From: Siderastrea siderea
Lineage: Eukaryota; Cnidaria; Anthozoa; Scleractinia; Rhizangiidae
Reading direction: 5' to 3'
Assembly (NCBI GenBank): GCA_964030785.1
Contig: OZ034968.1
Span: forward strand, 63,834,899-63,898,898
Length of the DNA stretch: 64,000 bases
This document shows, in pieces, positions 43,655 through 54,330 of this stretch. Position 1 is the first letter of the stretch, and every line of letters starts with the position of its first letter. Made by a program: the position numbers and the translations under genes. The notes under the pieces are model-generated. The model made no database searches. It had not been told where the DNA came from and worked only from the letters and a program-made list of their open reading frames with translations.

Positions 43655-44940
43655 CGAAGATTTGTCCCACCAGCGTATAAAATACACCTAATTGAAAAAA
43701 ACGTTGTCGGGTAAAAAGCATAATCCATGAACTATATGACTTAAGGGTTTCCGGGAAGCGGATGAGCCTTCTTTGATTCTTCGACACCGTGCACATCCTA
43801 ATGACACGGACAAAATAAAACTGATAGATGTACTCCAAAATCTCTCCATGAATGAAAAACACAAAAACACAAAACAAAAAACCAAAACAAAACAAAGTAA
43901 AACAAAAACCCTTGAATATCAATAAACGGAACGGAGTAACAAGCTTGCCGTGCTGTTTTCCCAGAATGCCATTAAGCCGCGGCTACACTAGCGGTTTTTT
44001 GCTTGCGATAGTGATGCGATCTTTTTGGAAAATTGTCGCGTCGCCAGCGCGCGGTGAAAATCGCATGTGTAGCCACCCTCGCACAGGTGATGCGACAGAT
44101 GAAAAAATCGCAGAAAAAAATCGCGAGAAATTCAATGAGTTGAATTTTTTGCGACAAAATCACGGTCTTTGTCAGAGGGTGGCTACACTTGCGATTATCG
44201 CCGCGCGCTGGCGACGCGACAATTTGAATAAAATCGCATCACCATCGCAAGCAAAAAATCGCTCGTGTAGCCGCGGTTTTATGTCGCACGTTCATGGTTT
44301 GCTTTTAACCAGACAACGTTGTTTCAATCAGGTGTTTAGAGCAGCTTTATGGTGGCCTTAGTTTAGCTTTTTATGACTTCAAATGAAAACCAGTAATTGG
44401 ATTCGGAAAACGGAATAGGACCATATTAAGCCTACGGCGATATGATCGCCGCGCATCCTAAATTTTTCAAACGGCCAGCTAATTGATCATGAGAGTAAAA
44501 GGATCACTTCATAAGACGTTTTGGAGGAGATACTAGTACGAATTTTATAGGTACTGCATGTGAGTTCTGAATATCGAGACTACTTCCTAATCTGTCCGAA
44601 CAGTGAATTCTCGACTCGAAGATTCGTCCCACCAGCGTATAAAATATATTAAAAGAGGAGCTTTATGGTGGCCTTAGTTTAAGCTTGTAGAATTATAAAT
44701 GACATCAAATGAAAACCAGTAATTGGATTCGGAAAACGGAACAGAAAGATATTAAGTCTACGGCGATATGATTACCACGCATCCTAAATTTTTTAAACGG
44801 CTAGCTAATTGATCATGAAATTAAAAGGATCACGTCAAAAGACGTTTTGGAGGAGATACTAGTACGAATTGTTTAGGTACACTGTGAGTTCTGAATATCG
44901 AGACTACTTCCTAATCTATCCAAACAGTGAATTCTCGCCT
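43655..44940. repeat. Tandem duplication, first copy interrupted
   Basis: TCGAAGATT(T/C)GTCCCACCAGCGTATAAAATA begins copy A at about 43655 and copy B at about 44619. From GCTTTATGGTGGCCTTAGTTT (44344 in A, 44663 in B) both run nearly in parallel to CAGTGAATTCTCG (ending about 44616 and 44937). Between these blocks A carries about 650 extra bases (about 43690-44340), including the fold-back element at 43974, and B does not. Copies are roughly 90% alike by eye. Confidence 0.8.
43974..44279. mobile_element. Fold-back MITE with 105-bp arms rich in GCGATT
   Basis: The arms read AGCCGCGGCTACAC, GCGGTTTTTTGCTTGCGATA, GTCGCGTCGCCAGCGCGCGG, TGTAGCCACCCTC on the left and the reverse complement on the right, with only scattered mismatches; the spacer is about 90 bp. 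It interrupts copy A of the local duplication. The 169- and 63-codon ORFs across it are translations of the arms. Confidence 0.85.
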
Positions 44941-45235
44941 ACATTCAGACCGACAGAGGTCAAAGTATTCTTCTCTTCATTCTTTCGTGATTCCGCCTCC
45001 TAACTTTCGCGGACATTGCACTTCATTTCGAGAAATAGAAGAAGCGGCATTCCGCGAGACTTTTTGGGGACATCAAGAAAAAGAAGGGCTCAAAATCTTC
45101 AAAACATTGCCAAAATATGACCTTTATTTTTCTTTCGCGATAATCAATTCTCGCGAAAATAAATGGTGAGGTAATTCCTCACTCAGGGTTTCACTGACCA
45201 GGATCTTTGCGCGTTTCCATTTTTTATTTTGTTTT

Positions 45236-45330
45236 CTTTTAGAACCTTTTCTTAAACAATGTTGAGGCTGATACTGGCCAAAGTTTTAAGAACATGCTAA
45301 TAACATACCCAGCCAGGAGTTTAGCTAGAG
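45236..45330. repeat. Copy of the GTTGAGGCTGA repeat family
   Basis: TTAGAACCTTTTC...GTTGAGGCTGATACTGGCCAAA...TTAAGAACATG matches the repeats at 52740-52883 and about 57060-57150. Confidence 0.45.
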
Positions 45331-45556
45331 CGTCTTAATTTTGTCCACGTTTTCCACAAAAGCCCAAATTCAGGTTTAAATATCAATAAAATTAAAGGTA
45401 ACAGTTTGGTCTGAGTAATTTAACAGTGTTTCTGCGCCCCAAATACTAGAACCATACACATTGTATGAAAAGAATTTTAAAATGTGATCTCAATAATTCT
45501 GAAGAGAAACTTGGAACATTGATGGTTTTATTATCTGCTCTATTTCTTGTACTTAC

Positions 45557-45865
45557 TTTTATGGTTGCCAAGAGGGCCACCAACATCGACATAGCAAACG
45601 CAGACTGTCTCATTTGTAATTTTAGGAAAGCTGTTTCTCCATAACTTTGTTCTGAAGGGTACTTTAGAGCCAGAAATTGCTCTACTTGTTTTTTTTTTTT
45701 TACGTACTGCTTAATTCGTTTCTTTGTGAATCTTGTTGATGCAAACAAACTCATTGTATGAAATTGATGAAGACCAAGCACGAAAATTGACGACAAGTTT
45801 TCTCCACTTTGCGTAACTTTTTGTACCTCATTCGATGTTAGTTTTTGTGCAGTGAGCTTGGCCAT
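45557..45865 (-). CDS. Candidate first coding exon, unidentified protein
   Basis: ATG at 45865 opens exactly 103 codons to a strong donor (ATAAAA|GTAAGT) in phase 0; without splicing the frame runs on to 139 codons. The peptide starts MAKLTAQKLTSNEVQKV, is basic in the middle (KKRIKQYVKKKKQ at 48-60, encoded over an A12 tract) and has a short hydrophobic segment near the end (FAMSMLVALLATI). I recognise no family and could not find exon 2 by eye. It could be a real lineage-specific gene, a retrocopy or chance. Confidence 0.35.
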
Positions 45866-46489
45866 GCAGCAGGGACCTCAGCGAAGAGACGAGCAGGGTG
45901 TGCATCGAATTATATCATGCGTCTCCGTTTTATTTCAAGAGCAACACTCTGGCTGCCAATTCTGATCTCCTGTAGAGTTCCCCGTCAGAGATTGTTTCGC
46001 AGGCCAGAATATGCGCAGACTTTGAAAATAACCAGCTTTACTCGTGTCAGACTTTTCAACGCGCCATTATTCAGAGCCGTGCAATAGGAGAGATTTGACA
46101 ATATTGTTATGTGGTAGTCTAGTGACTTTAGAAGATTTTTTGTCATATTACTGTGCGTTCTTTTTCCGGAATACAACAATAGCACGCACTCTTTAGTTTA
46201 AAGACAATTCAAAACAAATACTATTTTTTTCGGCTTTGAATACTGCGTCTAGAACTGAAATAAGCGATTTGGGGTTGATCAGTCAGTCGTTTCGCTTAAC
46301 TCCACTACAACGAAGCTAGTTTCCTCAGAGATATGAGCATTCTAACGTTGATGAATTTTATTTTTTCTTTACAGTAATTTTCACCTCGAGAAATCGTAAT
46401 ATTATGGGAAAATAACGTTTTGTATTTTTCGGGGGGATTGCAAATATGTTTGGTACAAAAACGTTTCTTTCTGGCTTCAACATGCCGTC

Positions 46490-46565
46490 GAACCTCTTAA
46501 TAGGGACACCGAAGGGTCAGGCAGAGTGTTATGTAGGGGTCCATCTTACATAGGTAGAGTTTGAA
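46490..46565. mobile_element. End of a DNA transposon, solo
   Basis: CGTCGAACCTCTTAATAGGGACACC resembles pogo/Tc1-type termini; no inverted partner was found nearby. Confidence 0.3.
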
Positions 46566-47394
46566 TGAATCGAATGTTGGTGGCTTTCAAACCAACCGAA
46601 CTGTGGGTAATATAGACGTGTCCATATTGTAGAGAAAGCAGAAATGTCTGAAAGCAGAGGTTCAACTGCCGGCTAACCATCTCGCTGAAAGTGAACTTTC
46701 AGATGACAAATTCGAGAAATAAAATGCCATTAGCCAAATTCAACATGGAACTAAACAACTGGAAGACTTCAAGCACAACAGTCAATTGTCTTTCACGTTA
46801 TTGAAGTTTAAAAGAATATAGTTAAAAATGTATCCAATTAATTTCTGCTTCTTGCTTTTCCCTCAGGCTCGTAGGTGTTTCTAGCACAAGCTAATTAACA
46901 AAAGAAAAGAAACCTATCAAGTAAACAGTCTCGTGGGAAGTTGGAGCTGTATGTCTTGCCACCGTGAATGTGCATTTCTAGATTCTGGTCGAGGTAAAAA
47001 AAAACATTAGGCGACGAAATTTTAGCCAACGCGCAATTACTCATTGCACTACAATAATTATGTTGCAGTAAAAAAGTAACTGAAAGTACTCCAGACATGA
47101 GAGCATTAGTTTGAAAAAAGAGGGTGAAATATGATGAAAAGTCTGTTAGTATATATGGTGTTGTAGCGCAAAAATCAAAATGTGGGTGCATTTATTTAAA
47201 TAATCGGTTTCTGTAAACTCCATTTCTTGTTTCCATGTCACAAGGCAGAGTAAACAAAAAACGTACGACAGAAGCATGTGTAGCAAGTGTGATATTTTAA
47301 ATCACAGCTGAAAAAATATAATTCCATATCAGGTTATTTTAACAAATAAACAAAAAGACGAAGGGTTAAAATGTAAATGGCTTTGAATATCCTT

Positions 47395-48480
47395 AGGGTC
47401 AATTCTTTCTCTAAGTTACGTAGTTTTACGTCAGGCTTAATATCAAAGTGAACACAGCTGAGTGAACCGAACGAATCGACTTTATCTTTATCATGCAATT
47501 GTCACTATAGGTTTAAATTAAACGCTCAGTAGCCTGGATTACTGAGTTCGTGAAAACAGACCTATAATAATCACATCGGCCAATCAAAACACTTGGAAGT
47601 GCTCCGCTGACCAGGCAGAGCTCGGAGAAAAAACATGCAATCATTACTGAGCACGCGTGACAAAATCGCGTGTGCTGAATCAATCCATGATGGGTGTTTG
47701 TTTTAGTTTGATTGGCTGAAACTGATCAGCTGCAATGTCTAAATTGAGTCAGTCCCAAATAGTAAGTAAGATAAACGGCTTTTCTGAACCCAAAAAAATA
47801 ATGTAAAGTAGATACTCCACAGAACTTAGTATTTCTTTGGTAATTCACTTCTCTGAAAATACACAAAGTTCCCTCAGGAATGAGTTATGTTTTATCTTGT
47901 ATTAATTACTATTTTATTTTAGAGCTGTTGCTTCATAGTAACGTTGAGTAGGCGGATGTTTATTATCCCTTAATATTTACACGATACAACATAAGTTAGT
48001 ACTAGGTCAACAAAGGTGGTTTATTTATGATTGGGTTCTATTTCTGGTCATAGCTTTTTTGGGGAGTGAGCCAATACTAAGATTTAATAGTGATCACGCA
48101 ACGCAACTTTCAAACGAAGGTCTAATTGGTCTTCATGATATGATGTTTCTGTAGACAAAGAAGTAACATTCTGCACTCTTACGCAGTTTTAAGTCTGCGT
48201 TCAATATCAAGGTGAACACATCTAAGAGTATCGGTTTTATCATGTATGACTCTGCAATTCTTGCTGTAGGTTCAAACGTTCAATGGCCTCAGTTACTTCA
48301 GCTTAAAACAGATTGATGCTGACGTTCGTAAACTAAGACCTAAAATTATTGCATCAGCCATGCGATTACGACACTCAAACTTGTAATCGTTACGGAGAAT
48401 GTGCGAGAGATTCAGCCGGCATGTCCTGAATTAACATTGGTGTTTGTGTTTATTTGATTGGCTGAAAAGTGTATTTCAAA
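47395..48480. repeat. Old tandem duplication, about 770-bp offset
   Basis: 47405-47745 and 48170-48480 share ordered words: TACG.AGTTTTA, TCAATATCAA.GTGAACACA, TTTATCATG, CTATAGGTT/CTGTAGGTT, CCTA.AATTATTGCATC-like, GTGTTTG.TTTA.TTTGATTGGCTGAAA. Many indels; identity is low, so the event is old. Confidence 0.55.
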
Positions 48481-48876
48481 ATCTTCGATTTACTTGGACT
48501 TAGACGTAACGTAAGTTTAGCGATGTTACTGGATCCAACAAAAGCAACACCAAATACTACAGAAATTAATATTTACTTTGGAAGCTTACGTCCCTGCCTG
48601 GAAATCCCACTAAGTTTCAGTGCACAGCAAGGCTGTGAGGGCGGTTCAAGGAATTTTGAAATACAGTTTAATTTTATCTCATATAAAATAATAGCTCATA
48701 GTGCTAAGTTTAGCGTCTAAGTGGCTACCGTCCAAAGGAAATACGAAACCAAATTTTAGTACATCTACAATACTTGACAGTATACTGTAAGGTAAAAGTC
48801 TTGCGTCCATTCCGTTGAATTAAACGAGCCAGGTGGTTTACCTTGAAGGTCGAGCTTAGATCTGGTTTCTGTAACA

Positions 48877-49378
48877 TAAAGTGACTAGGAGCATTACTAC
48901 TCTCCCCTGGACGGGATGCTAGTACATCACAGGATACCCAGCATAAAGTGACTAGGAGTATTACTACTCCCCCTGGATGGGATGCTAGTCCATCACAGGA
49001 TACCCAGCATAAAGTGACTAGGAGTACCACTACTCCCTCTTGGATGGGATGCTAGTACATCACAGGATACCCAGAATAAAGTGACTAGGAGTACCACTAC
49101 TCCCTCTTGGATGGGATGCTAGTAGATCACAGCATACCCAGCATAAAGTGACTAGGAGCATTAGTACTCCCCCCTGGATGGGATGCTAGTCTATCACAGG
49201 ATCCCCAGCATAAAGTGACTAGGAACATTAGTACTCCCCCCTGGATGGGATGCTAGTCCGTCACAGGATACCCAGCATAAAGTGACTAGGAGCATTAGTG
49301 CTCCCCCTGGATGGTCACAGGATACCCAGCATTAAGTGACTAGAAGCATTACTACTCTCCCCTGAATGGGATGCTAGT
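48877..49378 (-). repeat. 66-bp tandem repeat (VNTR), eight copies
   Basis: Each unit begins CATAAAGTGACTAGGAG and contains GGATGGGATGCTAGT and CACAGGATACCCAG. Copies start at about 48877, 48944, 49010, 49076, 49141, 49207, 49274 and 49329. The seventh is deleted inside (about 10 bp lost), and the last is diverged and ends at GCTAGTTTACTGG. The tRNA-like head at 49454-49528 on the minus strand lies just upstream, so the array may be the body of a SINE-like element. Confidence 0.9.
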
Positions 49379-49453
49379 TTACTGGGATCAAAGTCGTTGT
49401 GGACTAAAAGTGAATTAAAAATTGAGTCGACAACACAACACGATGCAGAGAAC

Positions 49454-49528
49454 AAGTCTTGAACTACCGACCCTGCGACCTCCCGATCAAAAGTCCAACG
49501 CGCTAAACGCAACACTACCGCGTCTCCC
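49454..49528 (-). mobile_element. tRNA-like head of a SINE-VNTR composite
   Basis: The minus strand starts GGGAGACGCGGTAGTGTTGC, followed by TTAGCGCGTTGGACTTTTGATC and a T-arm-like GGGTCGGTAGTTCAAGAC. Acceptor and D arms are degenerate, so this is a tRNA-derived head, not a tRNA gene. About 75 bp of unique sequence separates it from the 66-bp array. Confidence 0.55.
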
Positions 49529-50189
49529 AACAGTAAAACGTAACCGTGGCCACGTAATTACAGTAAATGTAGACATCTAACTTGGATCTGATAAACTTAA
49601 ATATTATGGACAGCCAAAAAGACGACGGGTGATTTCTTCAATCTTGAAATTGTCTAAAGTAAACCACTTGTTCCTTTCGTAGGTAAACTTCTCCTCCTCG
49701 AAAGTGCTCTTTTTAATTGTTGGCTAACTGAAATTAAACATAAAATACGGCTTGTTATCCTTTGATTCATGTTAGCGAAGCCTTGCAGTATGTCAGGTGC
49801 ATTCGCACTTGAAACGTAGCAGCCCACAGAGAAACTCTATTGCAGAGAAACTGTACGATTTGCCGGCACTGGTTGCAAGTCAGTTGTTGTTTTGACATGT
49901 TTGAAGTTGCCATTTTGATGTAACGGCGCACACACCTTGCTCGGCTTGGCGTGGTTATTTTTCTCGTCCAAGTCCTCTCCGGCCTTTCATTTGGCCTGTT
50001 TCTTAACCCAGCTCCACACTGCTTTTTTTTGCTTAACCATTCACATGAAAAGCTCATAAGACTGTAGGTAAAAGTAACTAAACAGTAATCGTGGTTGCTC
50101 CCAAGGTCATGATGTTCTTAAAACCTAAGTTTTGAATTAATTCGCGTTCTCGGAGACTACGAACTTGCAAATGACCTTGCCCGACACGA

Positions 50190-50260
50190 GTCTCCCAGTC
50201 GGCTCATGATCAGTGGTTAGAGCATCTGCCGACGGGGGTCGGAAATTCCCGCGGGCACTC
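50190..50260 (+). mobile_element. Degenerate tRNA-like SINE fragment
   Basis: GGCTCATGATCAGTGGTTAG followed by AGCATCTGCC looks like a tRNA D arm and anticodon stem. The T arm (GGTCGGAAATTCCCG) is eroded. Short relic only. Confidence 0.4.
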
Positions 50261-50470
50261 AGACTTTTCTTCTGTTTGTAGTCACATGTTCGTGACATGC
50301 TGAACACAAGAATTCACTTGTTAGGAACTGACAAATTTTCCATTGACTTTATATTTGTCTCTGTTTTTTGTACGGTTAATTATGGCCGGCTCTAGGGTGA
50401 CTGCAATAATGGCCGCCAAGCGACAGTTTCATTCCAGCCTCCAAAGAAGGGTGACAAGTGCTACTGTAAA

Positions 50471-50495
50471 AAAAAACACACACACACACACACAC
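50471..50495. repeat. (CA)n microsatellite
   Basis: Eleven or so CA units between A-rich tracts. Confidence 0.8.
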
Positions 50496-50869
50496 GCACA
50501 AATAAAACAAAAAATTAAAAAAAAAACCAAGAAGAAGCTTTCGGACTAGATTATGACGGAAAACTGGAAACCAACGAAATAGGCAGCACTCTGCATGTGC
50601 ATTTCGCTTTAAGTCTCATTCAGTTATGCTCACTGGATTATGGGAACGGTTCTCATTCAGTTATACTTACTGGATTATGGGAACGTCTCTTTGCTAATTC
50701 TTGTGCTTTCTCTTGTGCTTATTTGACAGGCAACATCGAGAAATCTATGAGTTCGTGTTGACTTCGAGTTCCTGACGAGTTAATTCTTGGAACGATGGTA
50801 AGCATTGACCCTGTCCCTAGCTAGAAAGTTTACCAATAAAATTCGCCTTACCCTAAATGCAGTTGACTA

Positions 50870-51028
50870 TTGATAACTCAAACCTTCAAGGGAAGTTAAC
50901 AAAGGTTGTCGTAAGTTCGAGTTATCAAGGGTAAAATTATAAAGAAAATGACTTGAAGGGAAAAACATTCACTTTAAGTTAGCGGGAGGTTTAAGTTACC
51001 GAGGGTTTGAGTTACCGGTAGTCAACTG
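50870..51028. mobile_element. Pogo-like MITE, 159 bp
   Basis: CAGTTGACTATTGATAACTC at the left and the reverse complement (GAGTTACCGGTAGTCAACTG) at the right. Inside, GAGTTATCAAGGG and GAGTTACCGAGGG-like words alternate, the usual layout of short pogo/Tigger derivatives. Confidence 0.65.
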
Positions 51029-51393
51029 TACTAAACCACTTTCTACTAAAGTCATTAGTTTTTTTTTTTTTCATAACTTGAACTCCAACTCTAATGAAAG
51101 CCGCGTACGAGATCTGTACTGTAAGATAATTTTGTTGATGTCCAATTCGCGAAATCAAGCAAACGCTGATCCCTTAACTGATAGGACATACTGAGATGTT
51201 TGTTATAAGTGAAATGGTGATAGATCAGTCTAGTGCCCAGGCGTCGCCTTACTGCCTGACGTTCTGCGGTGTTTGGCGCGAACAGTGCACTTTCGATAAA
51301 TCAAAATTATAACTTGAATTTCAGGCTTTGCGGACAAACTACTCTATTTGCTCGCGTTGTCCTCTGAGAATAAGGAATGCTCCCATATGTAAT

Positions 51394-51535
51394 ATATCAA
51401 ACACGAGAAAGAGTGTTTCATCAGGATATCCAAACACCGATAGGTGGGTTGAAAAAACGAGGCGCAGCCGAGTTTTTTTAAACGACTTCGAGGTGTTTGG
51501 ATACCTGATGAAACACTCTTTCGAGTTTTTGATAT
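51394..51535. mobile_element. Fold-back element, arms about 45 bp
   Basis: ATATCAAACACGAGAAAGAG, TGTTTCATCAGG, TATCCAAACACC on the left and the reverse complement on the right. The loop includes ACGAGGCGCAGCCGAG. Confidence 0.8.
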
Positions 51536-51684
51536 GGCTTCTCAAACCATTCATAATTCTTGGAGAAATTCAAAGCAGAAGTTCGCAAAACTTTATGCTA
51601 ATTAAGATCCGGTATCCAAACCACCGTCACGGTAGGGATTTCCTTTGTTTTCTCTTTATGAATTATTAATGAGTTTGAGAAACC

Positions 51685-51858
51685 TTATTCCAAAATGGTG
51701 GAAATACATTACTCTTTTGTCTAATTGTTAATTGGCCCTTGTTGCCTCGATCTCACTGATCTGCAGAATTCAAAGGAATATTTGGCTTAAAACGAGGCAA
51801 CAAGGGCCAATTAACGTGGAGACAAAAGAATAATGTATTTTCTGCCATTTTGGAATAA
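51685..51858. mobile_element. Fold-back element, arms about 65 bp
   Basis: TTATTCCAAAATGG, AATACATTACTCTTTTGTCT, TTAATTGGCCCTTGTTGCCT on the left, mirrored on the right with few mismatches; about 40-bp loop. Confidence 0.85.
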
Positions 51859-52739
51859 TGTGTATTAGGTCATTGCTCATGGCGTAATAAATGTTTGAGA
51901 ATTTTTTGACGAATTTCAAAATGTTTTTAAAGAAATTGTGGGGGGTGGGGGGGGGGCGGAGAGTAAGTAATTATGGGGAAAGAGAAAATTGAAGATTTGA
52001 AGGTGATTGAAAATTTAATTTTGAGGTTAATATTTAATAGATGGGTACCATGTACGGCAGTAATCATGTTTTTGTAGGGGTCCTTCAACCGATGTTGTTA
52101 CTTGTAGGATGTACTTTTTTTCAGACCGAAATGACGGTTCTTAGAGAAATGACCCCCAAGAGATGCATGATTACAGCAAAACGTATCGGAGCTTAAGCCA
52201 TCTCCAGGTAGGCTTGAAATACATACGGCACCGAAAACTCTATGATCCTTAAGTTCTAAAATAAGGTGTAGGAACGATACATCATTAACATATAATAGCA
52301 AAACCATGTAAAATGTTGTCATAAAACATGCCGGTTAATTGAGAGCACGAGAGAAATAAAGAAAGCACGAGACGGGAGATTGCTTTCTATATTTCTCAAA
52401 TTCTCAAATGCCCAAAGTGTTTTATACTCCTATAAAGCGTGGCGTTTTAGCCACTCAGAGCGTTCGCAGCTTTCAATCTATATTATCTGTATTACACGTC
52501 TAAAACCATAGATATACGAAAACCATATCATGTTAGGACTAAAATAACGTACGAATTCTATACATGCACGAAGTGTGAAAATGAGCTCAAAATCATATAG
52601 TTAGGTCAGTTTTATTAAAGCAGGGTGGAGTAAAGTTTCTGTCGTAGGAAACAAGACGGCGCAGCCGGAATCAGGATACCAACCGCCGACCGCCACATCG
52701 AAAGTCTGGCTTGCAAAACGCGTGACTACTACGTCTCAT

Positions 52740-52883
52740 ACACTCTTTTTCTTTTATAAGAACCATTTTTATAAGAACCGTTGAGGCTGAGATTTGCCCC
52801 AAAATTTAAGAAAATGTATGGGCTAAAATAAGAACACCCTCAGGCTCAGCCAAATTTTACGCGTTCTTATAGAAAAAAGAGTG
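52740..52883. mobile_element. Fold-back element with ACACTCTTTTT ends
   Basis: ACACTCTTTTTCTTTTATAAGAAC at the left end and GTTCTTATAGAAAAAAGAGTGT at the right. The interior has GTTGAGGCTGAG mirrored by CTCAGGCTCAGCC. Related fragments lie at 45236-45330 and about 57060-57150. Confidence 0.7.
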
Positions 52884-53003
52884 TGCAACCAGATTCAGTT
52901 TACTCCCTGGTTTTCTTATTTTTGTTTTTTAATTCTCCCTTATTTCCTTCACCACCCATATTTTTGTCCTATGGCACTATTACTTTCGATAACCTGTACA
53001 CAG

Positions 53004-53328
53004 CCACCTACTCAGGCTCCTCAAGAAAAACAGGAGAAGGGCCCCCCTCTCCGAGTTTCCTCGAGGAAGTCGGGCGGCTTTTCACAGGCTAACTTTAAAG
53101 TTCCCTCTAGGGATTCACATGTCTTTGCAAGGTCGATGTCGTCTCAGAATACCCTGGCTTCAGAGCCCCGTTGTGTAAACGAAAAAGAATGGAAATCGCG
53201 CTTGTGGGTAGCCGATCTCCTCGATGATAAATCTCCAGTTTCACAGGAAAAAAAAAACCCCTTGGCACCTAGGCCACTATCCCTGGGTACTCTCAGAGAA
53301 ACTCGATTAAATAACCATACTGCTGCAG
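53004..53328 (+). CDS. Candidate internal exon, disordered-protein-like
   Basis: An open frame runs from 52881 to a strong donor (GCTGCAG|GTAAGT, exon end 53328). Plausible acceptors are TGTACACAG (exon from 53004) or CCTACTCAG (53016). From 53004 the frame reads as a Ser/Pro/Lys/Gln-rich disordered segment with coding-like codon use, e.g. RVSSRKSGGFSQANF and WKSRLWVADLLDDKSPVS. No known domain, and no partner exon identified. It may belong to a gene whose other exons lie outside or are unrecognised here. Confidence 0.3.
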
Positions 53329-53484
53329 GTAAGTTATGGCATTTGCAGACGGACCTCATCTTTTGGACCTTTTGCACGTGATATGTCTTAGCGCCCAGTA
53401 AAGCGAAATAGTAATAAAGTTTGCTTGCGCAACTTTGCATTTCTTTTGTGTGAAATTGCAAAGGTGGAAATAAAATTAAAACGT

Positions 53485-54330
53485 ACCGTTTATTCTAGTA
53501 ATCGCGCGCTCTGTGTAAGGAATATGCTTATAATCGGATTAGCAAGCCAGTGAGATCTTTCAGAGTTTCAATATAATATAATAATAATAATAATAACTTT
53601 ATTAACGTGTCAAAACTGTAGTAGCTGAGGGGAAAAGTCCCCTCTACTAATTGTGGACACCTAACCTGCCTAACTAAAAACGTAATTAATATATATAAAA
53701 TGGAAAATATTTATATACATTTAAAAAGCCTTATTACAACAATTAACTAAGCTAAAAAACTGTAAAAATATATTAAAATTCTGTTTCTTCAACTATATTA
53801 AAACATAAAAATAAAAATTATGTTAAAAATAAAAATTATGTTATGTAATGTTGGCGGCCAGTCATTCTTGGCATAGGTTGCAGCCTCGACAATCACTGAC
53901 ATTTGCAGCCAGCGCAGTGAGGTCTCGATCACGTATAACGTTCTTAAATTGCTTCAAAGAGGGTAAATTTCTTAGTGTAGGAGTGAGATCATTCCAAAGT
54001 TTGGGCCCTAGGTAACGAAGTGAGTGTTTTCCATATGTTAGTAATCCAAAAGTTATTTTCGCGGTGTCAGTGTCCTGCTATCGGAGTTTTCCTCGTGTGA
54101 GCAATTCACAGTACTCTCAAGGCTATTAGCTATACCGTTTTCTCAAATAGAGTTATAAATTTCAACCTCAAAAACTAAAGTTAGATTCCTTTTCTTGAAA
54201 ACACGTTCCATATATTTCTTCCCAAATGAATATTGAAAATATATTAGGCTATTTTATTCTAAAAATTTGTTTAATTCAACGGAATTAGTACCTAATCGCA
54301 TAATGGATTTTATCATTCAACGTTTTTAAG
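53485..54330. repeat. Copy 1 of a segment duplicated at 55.5-56.0 kb
   Basis: 53485-53570 (TTATTCTAGTAATCG, TGTAAGGAATATGC, ATAATCGGATTAGCAAG.CAGTGAG) and 54088-54330 (TTTCCTCGTGTGAG, TTCTCAAATAGAGTT, TTCTAAAAATT, TAGTACCTAATC) match 55497-55575 and 55605-55980 in the same order. The intervening 53571-54085 is a retrotransposon insertion absent from copy 2. Confidence 0.6.
53571..54085 (-). mobile_element. 5'-truncated non-LTR retrotransposon (CR1/L2-like) 3' end
   Basis: The minus strand carries an open frame from 54077 to a stop at 53862-53864 (71 codons) containing KHSLRYLGPKLWNDL, then RNLPSLKQFKNVIRD. This R.LGPKLWN.L....R...SL..FK pattern is the extreme C-terminus of CR1/L2/Rex-type reverse transcriptase ORFs. 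About 290 bp of 3' UTR follow, ending in (TTA)n (53578-53600), the tail type of these LINEs. The frame meets TAG at 54078, close to the point where the duplicated host sequence resumes, so that stop is probably outside the element. No endonuclease or catalytic RT domain remains. Confidence 0.75.

Noticed and set aside
43852..44361. 169-codon ORF, one of the longest outside the called genes
   Set aside because: It runs across both arms of the fold-back element at 43974-44279 and starts in an A-rich tract; arms with few stops produce open frames on both strands.
48877..49378. Could the eight-unit array be a CRISPR?
   Set aside because: Units are contiguous 66-mers without unique spacers, and the window is clearly eukaryotic.
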